Part shown: in pieces, positions 44,224-52,107 of the stretch
Layout of the letters: each line of letters starts with the position of its first letter
How positions within the stretch are numbered: the stretch's first letter is position 1
NCBI RefSeq assembly: GCF_000255295.1
Contig: NC_017030.1
Coordinates: 1,736,001 to 1,800,000, forward strand
From: Corallococcus coralloides DSM 2259
GTDB lineage: Bacteria; Myxococcota; Myxococcia; Myxococcales; Myxococcaceae
Length of the DNA: 64,000 nucleotides
Reading direction: 5' to 3'
Translations under genes and position numbers: made by a program
Notes under the pieces: model-generated
The model's input: the letters and a program-made list of their open reading frames with translations, nothing else
What the model was told of the DNA's origin: nothing
Databases searched by the model: none

Positions 44224-46121
44224 GGTTTCTGCTTCCGTTGCTCGCCGCGCTCATGCTGTCCACCTCCGCCGCGGGCGAGGCGCCGTCCTCGCCGCCCGCG
44301 GTGTTCGCGCTGGTGGTGGCCAACAACCAGGGCTTCGCGCCCGGCCGCGCGGTGCTGCAGTACGCGGACGACGACGGGGCGAAGTACCACGAGTTCTTCT
44401 CGATGCTGACGGAGCCCGGGGACGTGGTGCTCCTCACCGGGCTGGATGCGGACACGCGCCGGCTCTTCCCCGCGCTGGAGCCGGAGGTCCGCGCTCCCTC
44501 CTCGGAGAACGTCGCGGAGGCGGCCCGGGTGCTGTCCGCGCGCATCGCCGAGGTGAAGCGCGCGGGCCGCGAGGTGGACTTCTACTTCGTCTTCGCCGGC
44601 CACGGCGACGTGGACCAGGGGCGCGGCTTCCTGGAGCTGAGCGACCGGGCCTTCGACGCGGAGGACCTGCAGGCGCTGCTGCGCCAGGTGGACGCCACGC
44701 GCGCGCACGTCATCCTGGACAGCTGCAACTCCTTCTTCGTGGTGAGCCCGCGCAAGGCGGGGGGGCGGCGCTATGCCACGCCCGAGGACATGACGCGAAG
44801 TCTGGCGCAGCGGTTGCCTGCGGTCGGCGTGCTGCTGTCCACCAGCGCCGAGGCGGAGGTCTACGAGTGGTCCGAGCTGCAGTCCGGTGTCTTCAGCCAT
44901 GTGGTGCGCTCGGGGTTGATGGGGGCCGCGGACGCGGACGGGGACGGGCGCATCACGTATGCGGAGCTGGAGGCCTTCGCGAGCATCGCGGCGAGGGAGA
45001 TTCCCAACCCGCTCTTCCGGCCCCGCCTCTTCGCGCTCGGTCCGGGGCGCAGCCCCCAGGCCACGCTGGTGGACCTGCGGGCGGTGCGCTCGGCGGTGAC
45101 GCTGAGGGTGGACGCCGTCCCTCCGGTGCGGCTCACGCTGCGCGATGCCCAGGGCTTGCGGTGGGCGGACTTGAACAAGGAGGCCGGGATGCCGCTGGCG
45201 CTGCGCCTGCCACCCCGGGTGGCGCGGGGCCTGGAGGTGGAGCGCCCCGGCGGCCCCGACACCGCGCGTGCCTGGACCTTGGGGGAGGTGGCGCCCGGCG
45301 CCACGGTGGAGCTGGCGAGCTTCAGCCTCCCCAGGCCCACGCCGCCGGCCGCGCGCGGGGTGCAGGACCAGCTGCGCAGCCTCTTCGCGACGCCCTTCGG
45401 TCCCGAGTCGCTCGCCGCGTTCGAGCGCGCGCGGAGCGCCGAGCCCGCGCCCGTGTACGGCATCTCGCTGGCGGAGCGGGAGCGGATGCGGCAGCTGGTG
45501 GAGACCTTCAGCACGATCGAGCGCGACCGGCGCAGAACAGAGACCATCCTCTTTGGCGCGACGCTGGTGTCCTCGCTGGGCACCGGTGCGTTCCTCCTCG
45601 CGGAAGGGGACCGGGACAGCCGGGTCCAGGGCATCTCCGCGCTGGCCGTGAGCCTGCTCTTCAGCGGCGCGGACCTCCTCCAGCAGCTGCGGCGCGAGGA
45701 CCCGGAGGCCCTTCTGCGGGAGTTCCACGCGTCGCAGGCTGACGCCGCGGTGGATCCGGGCCTCGCGGTCGCGCGCGTGGACTACCGGCTCAACCGCTTC
45801 CTCGCGCAGGAGCGGTACATCCGGCGCCGGCTGGAGACGGTGGGGTACATCTACATGGGCGCGGCCGCGCTGTTCCTGGGGATCGCCGAGGTGCGGCGCG
45901 CGAACGGCTGGCCGGGCGGGGAGGTGAGGGAGGCCGAGCGCGCCGCGCTGCTCGCCGCGGTGAGTGGCACGTCGAACCTGCTGCGTGCCCGGTACACAGG
46001 GAGCGCCACCGAGCACCTGGTGCGGCAGTGGAATTCGGACCCGGAGCTGCGGCGCCTCCCGCGCGTGGTCGTGGTGCCCTCGTCCGGGGGCGCGGTGCTG
46101 GCCGTGGGGGGCGTCTTCTGA
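44220..46121 (+). CDS. Caspase-like (C14 family) protein with EF-hand and membrane helices
   Basis: 633 residues from TTG 44220, sharing bases with the anti-sigma stop; the resulting N-terminus is a signal peptide (MRFLLPLLAALMLSTSAAG). The p20-like domain carries FAGHGD (catalytic His128) and VILDSCNSFF (catalytic Cys169). A canonical EF-hand loop D238-A-D240-G-D242-G-R-I-T-Y-A-E249 follows inside the C14 region. C-terminal membrane segments are near residues 441-460, 468-488 and 541-561. It is probably a periplasmic Ca-responsive caspase-like peptidase, under an ECF sigma switch. Substrate unknown. Confidence 0.85.
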   Translation: MRFLLPLLAALMLSTSAAGEAPSSPPAVFALVVANNQGFAPGRAVLQYADDDGAKYHEFFSMLTEPGDVVLLTGLDADTRRLFPALEPEVRAPSSENVAEAARVLSARIAEVKRAGREVDFYFVFAGHGDVDQGRGFLELSDRAFDAEDLQALLRQVDATRAHVILDSCNSFFVVSPRKAGGRRYATPEDMTRSLAQRLPAVGVLLSTSAEAEVYEWSELQSGVFSHVVRSGLMGAADADGDGRITYAELEAFASIAAREIPNPLFRPRLFALGPGRSPQATLVDLRAVRSAVTLRVDAVPPVRLTLRDAQGLRWADLNKEAGMPLALRLPPRVARGLEVERPGGPDTARAWTLGEVAPGATVELASFSLPRPTPPAARGVQDQLRSLFATPFGPESLAAFERARSAEPAPVYGISLAERERMRQLVETFSTIERDRRRTETILFGATLVSSLGTGAFLLAEGDRDSRVQGISALAVSLLFSGADLLQQLRREDPEALLREFHASQADAAVDPGLAVARVDYRLNRFLAQERYIRRRLETVGYIYMGAAALFLGIAEVRRANGWPGGEVREAERAALLAAVSGTSNLLRARYTGSATEHLVRQWNSDPELRRLPRVVVVPSSGGAVLAVGGVF

Positions 46122-46175
46122 CGCTCGGGGCCCTGCTCCATCCCTTCGAGCCCGCGGACACGCCGATAGAGGATG

Positions 46176-47666
46176 TCAGCGGTAATACGCGTCGAGGAGC
46201 GACTTGAGATGAGGCCCTTCTCCGAACCCGGGGGCGGAGAGGACGCGGTGGATCTCCGCCAGCTCTTCCACTTTGACGCCGTAGGGAGAGGTTTTCATGA
46301 TCCGCGTGCCGATGACCTGGTCCGCGATGAACCGTGCAATCTGCTCGACCGAGTAGGTCCCCACCTCCGGCAGCACGACTCGCACGAACGAGCGCGCCAC
46401 CGACATGGCGAAGTGCTCGTCGAGATCGCCGAAGTTCGCCAGATTGACGTCAAGCCAGCGTGACGCGCCGCCATGCAGATAGCGGGTCAGGGTGGCGAGG
46501 CTCGCGATGATGGTGGGAATGCCTTCAGGTGGACGAGCCGCGGTGGGGAGATACTCATTGCCCCGGGCATAGCGTGATGGATCCACCTGCGGACGCCTTG
46601 CATTGCTGCTGACCTTGAATACGCCGGCACCCACGATCATCAGCCTGCCTTCCACGCCCGCGTACGCGAGGATTGCCGAGCGGGAGGGATGCAGATGGCC
46701 ATGGGTGTCCACGATGGCCGTGAGCCCGTCCGTCAGTTGTGGAGCCAGGAACCCACCGGTCTCGGTGGCTCCCACGGCGGCGACATACTGGTCCACGAAG
46801 AACTCATGCCCGGACTGGAAGAGGAGCCGCAAGCGGTCGGTGGCGACGGAGCCTCGCATGACCCATTCCGACTCGGCGATCGTTCCCACGAGCCGGGTGA
46901 CGTTGGGCTGATACTTGAGCCAGACGTTTCTGTCGCCTGCCGGAAACGCCGCCGCGAAGCGGTCCTCCAGGGTGCCCTGCCCAGGGCGTGTGAACCAGTA
47001 GACGTGTGCCGCCCCGCTCAGCAGCGCCTTCTCCACGGCCCATGCGGCGGTCGCGGAGCCTCCTTCCACGGCCACGACGCGGCCTCGGAGCTGAACGTTG
47101 TGATTCAGGTAGGTGTCCCCCGTGCAATAGACACCCAAAGGGGTATTTTCGGCGTAGCGCGTGGTTGCAGCGGGTCCAGGGCCCGAAGCCACGATGACCC
47201 GCCTGGCGAACAGATATTTGTGTCGGTTCGCGTTCGCGGGACCGTATGTATAGGAAACCTTGAAGTGGGTACCGAGCCACGTCACGGAAGAAACCCGGGC
47301 ATCCCGATACTTGCTCGCCCGGTAGCCATTCCCGCCGAAGGTCCCCTTTCCACCGCCGTGCTCGTCGAGCGGTATCTGCTCGGCATAGACGTTGGACGAA
47401 AGGAAGGGATCCGTGGGAGCCACGTCCCGCCTCGGCACACCGGTGGCACGGCTGTGCGGCTCGAACCCCTCGGGACGTACAGACAGGTCCAGGGGCAGCA
47501 TCAACAGGTTGGGAGTCTGTCCCATCCGGTGCTCGCCACGGCGCCCCCAGGGTTCGGGTTCGCCAATCACTCCGACCTTTTCCCCTTCCCCCGGAGGAAA
47601 GAAGCTCAGGTAGACAGCCGCTGTCGTCCCTGCACCAATCACAATGCGATCGTAGAGTGAAGGCAT
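46176..47666 (-). CDS. FAD/NAD(P)-binding oxidoreductase
   Basis: 496 residues. The N-terminal dinucleotide motif is IVIGAGTTAAVYLS (residues 8-21), with a second nucleotide-binding-like motif VVAVEGGSATAAWAVEKAL (about 195-213). The C-terminal region has MIVGAGVFKVSSNAR, consistent with flavin-containing monooxygenase or lysine/ornithine hydroxylase-like folds. Substrate unknown. It is monocistronic and divergent from the lipoprotein gene at 47776 with a 109-bp gap. Confidence 0.8.
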   Translation of the reverse strand: MPSLYDRIVIGAGTTAAVYLSFFPPGEGEKVGVIGEPEPWGRRGEHRMGQTPNLLMLPLDLSVRPEGFEPHSRATGVPRRDVAPTDPFLSSNVYAEQIPLDEHGGGKGTFGGNGYRASKYRDARVSSVTWLGTHFKVSYTYGPANANRHKYLFARRVIVASGPGPAATTRYAENTPLGVYCTGDTYLNHNVQLRGRVVAVEGGSATAAWAVEKALLSGAAHVYWFTRPGQGTLEDRFAAAFPAGDRNVWLKYQPNVTRLVGTIAESEWVMRGSVATDRLRLLFQSGHEFFVDQYVAAVGATETGGFLAPQLTDGLTAIVDTHGHLHPSRSAILAYAGVEGRLMIVGAGVFKVSSNARRPQVDPSRYARGNEYLPTAARPPEGIPTIIASLATLTRYLHGGASRWLDVNLANFGDLDEHFAMSVARSFVRVVLPEVGTYSVEQIARFIADQVIGTRIMKTSPYGVKVEELAEIHRVLSAPGFGEGPHLKSLLDAYYR

Positions 47667-47775
47667 TGAGACAGATTACAGCAAAAGAATATCGCTGACC
47701 ATCCGCAGCTCATCGTCCTCGATTGAGGGGGGCCCATCCGCGCGGTGGCACGGTCTTGCTCAGGAGGCGACGAAC

Positions 47776-48507
47776 ATGCTTTGCACGCAATCCAACCTCG
47801 ACGTGTTGAACGAAAAGAAGACGCCTCTTCGCCTCCACGCATTTCGCGCAGGACTGCTTGCACTCAGCCTTTCCGCCGGTTGCGGCGACCCGGTTCGGCC
47901 GGAGGCCCCCACACCGGATGCCTCCACACCGGATGCCTCCACGCCGCCGCGCTCGGATGCCGGGGAGCCCGACGCCGGCCCCTGCGAGTGTCCGACGGGG
48001 TCGCGCTGCGTGGAGGGGGTGTGCAAGGAGACCGACCTTTTGCAGGTTCGCCTCCTCGAACACCAAAGTCAGGAAGTTGATGGGGGCATTGCCTGGACAT
48101 CGACTGAAGCCCAGTCCTGCTTTTACGGAATCGGTGATGGGGGTGTCGCAACCCACGGGCCCATCCGTGTGGAAGGGGCCTGCGCCATGTATGGGCCAAT
48201 CCAGGACGGCGGCATCGTCCGCGGCTTCATCCCCATTCCGCGTCGTGGCGGCATGGAGCGGATGACCATCGAGCCGGCGATGATTCGCCGCGGCCAGCCG
48301 GTGCAGCTGCGTTGGCCCAAGGGGAGTGGCTCACGGGTTGATGTCACCCTCGCCGTGGGGACTGCGACCGCAGCCGGTGTGATCACCTGCCTCCTCCCGG
48401 GCACGGGCGAGTACACGGTCTCCGCCAGGCTGAGCGAGATGTTCGGCGACGGACCGGCCACTTACCCCTACAGCTGCAGTTTGAGTCGCCCCCCTCGGGC
48501 TCGGTAG
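47776..48507 (+). CDS. Lipoprotein with Thr-Pro-Asp-Ala-Ser linker, 3' end interrupted by an insertion sequence
   Basis: 243 residues as it now reads. ATG 47776 has AGGAGG eight bases upstream. The signal peptide ends in lipobox SAGCGD; a short PDASTPDASTP linker precedes a Cys-rich unit (CECPTGSRCVEGVC), then a beta-rich domain. At 48466 an IS701-family element begins, so the last codons come from the element. Its 4-bp duplication (TTAC) lets the original frame be restored: before insertion the protein would have ended ...PATYST with a TAG stop, so only the final four residues are changed. The protein may still be functional. Confidence 0.8.
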   Translation: MLCTQSNLDVLNEKKTPLRLHAFRAGLLALSLSAGCGDPVRPEAPTPDASTPDASTPPRSDAGEPDAGPCECPTGSRCVEGVCKETDLLQVRLLEHQSQEVDGGIAWTSTEAQSCFYGIGDGGVATHGPIRVEGACAMYGPIQDGGIVRGFIPIPRRGGMERMTIEPAMIRRGQPVQLRWPKGSGSRVDVTLAVGTATAAGVITCLLPGTGEYTVSARLSEMFGDGPATYPYSCSLSRPPRAR

Positions 48508-49947
48508 TGACACTGCATGGCCACGGCTTGGTGGTGGCGTCGCCAGCGACTCCAGGCCAGGACGTGCGCGACAGGAGCCACAGTCCGTCGCAGGAGTGAA
48601 AGCAGGAGTCTGCGCACTTCCTGGATGGAGTAGCGGACGAGGGCCGTCAGTGAAGGCCACGCCGGGCGAGAAATGCACGCATGGGACTTCTTCGTACCGG
48701 CAGGCCGAGGGCTTTTGGGGGCAGCTTCTCCTCGGGTGGGAGATTGGCCATGGCACGAGCTGAGGCAAGGAAGACGTGGGCTACCAGGCACAGCGTCATG
48801 TGCCGGTGCCAGGCCGTCCAGGTGCGCACTTCGTAGTCGGCCAAGCCCACTTCGCCCTTGGCGGACTCGAAGTCCTCCTCCACGGCCCACCGACTGCCCG
48901 CCGCCTGCACCAGCGACGCCAGCGAGGCATTGCGTCGGGCATGGGCGATGTAGAAGGCCACTTTGCCGTCCGCGAGGCTTCGACGAAACAGCAGCCATCG
49001 CGACAGGCCCAGGTGCTGGTTGAGTCGCATGCGTGCCCAGTCGTAGAGGCGTGGGCCCTTGGTGCCCGCGCCGGCGGACAGACGCACCCACGCGTCCGGC
49101 GGGACTTCCTGCACCATGTCCCCCGGCTTCACCTGGTAGAAGCCGCGCCAGACGTGCGTGTTGGAGGCCACCGCCAGCACGTAGGGCTGGTGCAAGTCTT
49201 CGAGGAAGCGGCGCAGCGTGGTGTCGCGTCCGTAGACTTCGTCCCCCACCACCCATGCGGGCTTCAGACCCGCCCCCAGCGCCCGTTGCAGCATGCCTTG
49301 CGCGAGGGCGGGTTTCGATTCAAAGCCCACCTCGTCCGGAATGCCTCCTGCCTGGCGACGAGCACTGTCCTGCGTCCACGGCTCCGGTAGGTACAACTCC
49401 CGGTCCACCAGCGCATGCCCACGTGGCGTCGCGTACGAGAGGAAGACGCCCACCTGCGCGTTCTCCACCTTGCCCGCGGTGCCCGTGTACTGGCGTGCCA
49501 CTCCCACGGATTTCTCTCCCTTCTTCAGAAAGCCTGTCTCGTCCACCGCCAGGATGCCCCCTTCACCCAGCGCCCGGCGTGCGTACTCCAGCACGTCGTC
49601 GCGCACCGCATCCGCGTCCCACTTCGCACGCAGCAGCAGGTGCTGGAAGGCATAGGGCGCTCGATGCCCCGCATCCTCCGAAAGGCCCCACACATTCTTG
49701 CGCTGCGCACGCCCCAGCAGGGCCTTCACGTACTCGACTGCGGTGGCGTGCGCCTCGCGCCTGCGAAAGTGCGGCTGCAACCAAGCGCCTACCGCCTCCA
49801 GCTCCGTCACGAGACGGCCAACCAGCCGGACTTCCGGTGCCTGCACTTCTGTGGCCAATGGTGGCTGCATGGGAAGTCTCGCTCCTCCCCCTCCTGTTTC
49901 CTCAACAAGAGGATGACTGCCGAGTCTTCCGAACTACAGCTGTAGGG
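48466..49947. mobile_element. IS701-family insertion sequence, 1482 bp
   Basis: Flanked by a 4-bp target duplication TTAC (48462-48465 and 49948-49951). Terminal inverted repeats CCCTACAGCTG(C/T)AGTT at 48466-48481 and 49932-49947 (complement), 15 of 16 identical. It carries one transposase gene on the minus strand. The insertion site is in the last codons of a lipoprotein gene, nine bases from a second element. The intact duplication and terminal repeats point to relatively recent insertion. Confidence 0.9.
48647..49870 (-). CDS. IS701-family transposase, apparent C-terminal frameshift
   Basis: 407 residues. DDE motifs: ILAVDETGFLKKG (first Asp), VVGDEVYGRD (second Asp), and Glu in RWAVEEDFESAKGEVGLADYEVR. 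The frame stops at 48647, but the other minus-strand frame downstream (about 48650-48468) continues with QEVRRLLLSLLRR, VLAWSRWRRHHQA and CHYRARG, the normal C-terminal end of IS701 transposases. A -1 shift near 48648 would join them, so the gene is either frameshifted or decoded with a shift. The catalytic core is intact. Confidence 0.88.
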   Translation of the reverse strand: MQPPLATEVQAPEVRLVGRLVTELEAVGAWLQPHFRRREAHATAVEYVKALLGRAQRKNVWGLSEDAGHRAPYAFQHLLLRAKWDADAVRDDVLEYARRALGEGGILAVDETGFLKKGEKSVGVARQYTGTAGKVENAQVGVFLSYATPRGHALVDRELYLPEPWTQDSARRQAGGIPDEVGFESKPALAQGMLQRALGAGLKPAWVVGDEVYGRDTTLRRFLEDLHQPYVLAVASNTHVWRGFYQVKPGDMVQEVPPDAWVRLSAGAGTKGPRLYDWARMRLNQHLGLSRWLLFRRSLADGKVAFYIAHARRNASLASLVQAAGSRWAVEEDFESAKGEVGLADYEVRTWTAWHRHMTLCLVAHVFLASARAMANLPPEEKLPPKALGLPVRRSPMRAFLARRGLH

Positions 49948-49956
49948 TTACAGCAC

Positions 49957-50820
49957 CTAACGAAAGTCAGGGCTGGGCTGGCCGTTGGCAAGGGGCATCC
50001 TCAGCTTGAGGGACATGGTCCGTGAACTCGTCCCCGACGCATTCTGGCAGCGCGTGGCGCCCCTGCTGCCTCCGCCTCGGCCGAAGAAGAAGCTGGGTCG
50101 CCCTCGTGCGGACGACCGGGCTGCGCTGGAGGCCATCGTCTTCGTGTTGAGGAGCGGTATCCCGTGGGAGATGCTGCCTCGCAAGCAGTTCGGCCTGTCG
50201 GGCATGACGGCCTGGCGCAGGCTGGAGGAATGGACCCGCGCGGGCGTGTGGGAAAAGCTCCAGGAGCGGCTGCTGGATGAACTGGGGCTGCGTGGCAAGG
50301 TGGACTTCTCGCGCGCCGCCATCGACTCCTCGTCCGTGCGGGCGTCAAAAAGGGGGCCCTCACGGGCCCAAGCCCGACGGATAGAGCGAAGGCGGGTAGC
50401 AAGCATCATCTTCTCGTAGAGGCCAACGGCCTGCCCCTCACGGAGTCCGTGACGGCCGCCAACGTCCACGACACGCACGAACTCTTCCCGCTCGTCGACT
50501 CCGTGCCCGCGGTGCGGATGCCCTCGGGCCAGCGGCGCCTGCGGCCTGGGAAGCTCCACGGCGACAAGGCCTACGCCTCCAGGAAGAACCGACGTGGGCT
50601 CCGCCTACGTGGCATCGCCGCTCGCATTGCGCGCCCGGGTGTCGAGTCCAAGGAGCGGCTTGGACGTTATCGCTGGGTCGTGGAGCGCACGCTGGCTTGG
50701 AAGAACCAGCTCCGCAGACTTCGAGTCCGCGATGAACGCAGGGACGACGTCCACTTCGGATTCCTCGTCCTTGGCTGCTGCGTCATGCTCCTGCGGCGCC
50801 TCTGTCCTGACATTTGTTAG
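49957..50820. mobile_element. IS5-family (IS427-like) insertion sequence
   Basis: Inverted repeats begin CTAACGAAAGTCAGG at the left and, on the complement, CTAACAAATGTCAGG at the right (13 of 15 identical). A TA duplication (49958-49959 and 50818-50819) marks the ends, typical of IS427-type elements, giving an internal element 49960-50817. It carries two overlapping transposase frames. It lies nine bases from the IS701 element, both in the 3' end of one lipoprotein gene. Confidence 0.85.
50015..50820 (+). CDS. IS5-family transposase, OrfA/OrfB with predicted -1 frameshift
   Basis: OrfA runs from ATG 50015 to a stop at 50417-50419 (LVPDAFWQRVAPLLPPP, LEAIVFVLRSGIPWEMLP, AIDSSSVRA with the first catalytic Asp). 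OrfB continues from about 50350 to 50820 (NVHDTHELF, GDKAYASRKNRRGL with the second Asp, RYRWVVERTLAWKNQLRRL with Glu). The slippery stretch is five A and five G (50347-50356) just after SSVRAS; a -1 slip there joins the frames with continuous family sequence (GSKHHLLVEANGLPL). The whole protein would be about 268 residues, right for IS427-type transposases. Confidence 0.85.
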
Positions 50821-50821
50821 A

Positions 50822-50947
50822 GGCTGTTATTCGTTCATCCGTGCCGATCGCTCGTTTCAAGTCCGGTTCGACCCGCAGGACGCGGGGACGAGCGGCGAAC
50901 TCTACGTTGGGTCCGGGGTCACCCGGGACGTCACCTACGTGCCCTGA
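50822..50947 (+). pseudogene. C-terminal coding remnant after the insertion pair
   Basis: 41 codons without a plausible start, read as the tail of a protein ending FQVRFDPQDAG...SGVTRDVTYVP. Composition is normal coding. It follows the IS5 element directly, in a different frame from the interrupted lipoprotein. It may be the remains of a neighbouring gene lost when the elements arrived, or chance coding. Confidence 0.4.
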
Positions 50948-51142
50948 AAGGCGCCCTGGCTACAGCACCGGCCACCAGCGGTTGCTGCCGATTGCTCGAG
51001 CCTGACAGGCCCATGGGGGCTGGGGGCGCTTTCAGGCTCGAGGGCTCGGCAAGTCCCTCAAGTCACGGTGAGCCATGCAGTCCACTTGACATGGGCTCCC
51101 TGGTCATTATTTTGAGGTTATTCAAAATATCAAAAGGTCGTG
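50948..51142. promoter_or_regulatory. Promoter region of the sdpR-sdpI operon
   Basis: Intergenic, largely GC-rich, with one AT-rich island at 51105-51135. A consensus -35 TTGACA at 51086-51091 and a weak -10 TATTTT at 51108-51113 (16-base spacing) place transcription close to 51120. Otherwise nothing is recognised between the remnant and the operator. Confidence 0.55.
51109..51128. promoter_or_regulatory. Operator for the SdpR-type repressor (predicted)
   Basis: Perfect 7-bp inverted repeat ATTTTGA-ggttat-TCAAAAT, the most AT-rich point of the region, overlapping the predicted -10 and lying 15 bases before the sdpR start. Position and size fit an ArsR-family autorepressor site. Confidence 0.7.
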
Positions 51143-51430
51143 ATGAGAACGCAGGAGGTCTTCAAGGCAATTTCCGACCCGACCCGGCGCAAGGTGCTCA
51201 AGCTCCTGCAGGGCGGCTCGAAGTCAGCGGGAGAGCTCGCTGAGGCGTTCGACATCACCAAGGGGTCGCTGTCGCATCACTTCAACGTGCTCAAAGCCGC
51301 GGACCTGGTGCGCTGTGAGCGCCGAGGGCAGCAAATCGTCTACTCCCTCAATACGACCGTGTTCGAGGACGTAGCGGCAGTCCTTCTTGATCTCTTCAAG
51401 GTCGAAAAGGGGAATGGAGAGCGGTCATGA
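51143..51430 (+). CDS. sdpR: ArsR-family autorepressor (SdpR-like)
   Basis: 95 residues from ATG 51143. Winged-helix features: FKAISDPTRRKVLKLL, the recognition helix GSLSHHFNVLKAADLV and the wing RCERRGQQIVYSLN. In Bacillus, SdpR represses the sdpRI operon until SdpI senses the SdpC toxin. Here the gene overlaps the SdpI-like gene by four bases (ATGA) and has an inverted repeat over its promoter, so the same regulatory logic is likely. No metal-binding Cys motif typical of metal-sensing ArsR proteins is seen. Confidence 0.88.
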   Translation: MRTQEVFKAISDPTRRKVLKLLQGGSKSAGELAEAFDITKGSLSHHFNVLKAADLVRCERRGQQIVYSLNTTVFEDVAAVLLDLFKVEKGNGERS

Positions 51431-52107
51431 GCATCAGCCGAGCCAACGTGCTGAGTCTGGGATTCGTCGTCGTGGCGTTCGGGATGGCCGTCATGCTCTA
51501 CGGCCAGTTGCCGGAGTCGATCCCCACGCATTGGAATGCCGAGGGGGTGGTGGATGGATACACGCCCAAGCCCTGGGGACCCTTCGTCCTGCCGCTGGTG
51601 ATGGCGGCCATGTACCTGGTCCTGGTGGCCGTGCCGCGGATTTCGCCCAGGGGCTACCGCGTGGAGCGATTCCAGGGCGTCTTCGAGGGCATCCAGGCGG
51701 CGCTGGTCGCGTTCCTGTTCCTGCTCAACGCCCTGGTCCTGCTCGCGGGCATCGGTGTGTCCGTGCCGATGGCGCGCGTGGTTCCCGCGGGCGTGGGCCT
51801 GCTCTTCATGGTCCTGGGCAACTACATGGGGAAGTTCACGAAGAACTTCTTCTGTGGAATCCGGACGCCCTGGACGCTCGCGAGCGACGAGGTCTGGCTG
51901 CGCACGCATCGCCTGGGAGGAAGGCTCTTCGTCCTCGCGGGACTCGTCGTCCTCGTCTCGGGGCTTCTTGGCGGGGGGCCGGTCCCCGTGCTCGCGGCGG
52001 TCGCCGTCGCGGCGGTGACCCCCGTGCTCTATTCGTACTTCCTCTATCGCCGCATCGAGGGGGACCGGCACGGGCCGACGGACGGCCGCGGGACTCAGGG
52101 GGTGTAG
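51427..52107 (+). CDS. sdpI: SdpI-like immunity/sensor membrane protein
   Basis: 226 residues with about six membrane helices. The N-terminal DUF1648-like segment has LPESIPTHWNAEGVVDGYTPK, and the C-terminal SdpI segment has LGNYMGKFTKNFFCGIRTPWTLASDEVW, both family hallmarks. In Bacillus SdpI gives immunity to the SDP toxin and anchors SdpR. No SdpC toxin gene is visible in this window. The 3' end overlaps the stop of the convergent Kelch gene by 13 bases. Confidence 0.92.
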   Translation: MSISRANVLSLGFVVVAFGMAVMLYGQLPESIPTHWNAEGVVDGYTPKPWGPFVLPLVMAAMYLVLVAVPRISPRGYRVERFQGVFEGIQAALVAFLFLLNALVLLAGIGVSVPMARVVPAGVGLLFMVLGNYMGKFTKNFFCGIRTPWTLASDEVWLRTHRLGGRLFVLAGLVVLVSGLLGGGPVPVLAAVAVAAVTPVLYSYFLYRRIEGDRHGPTDGRGTQGV

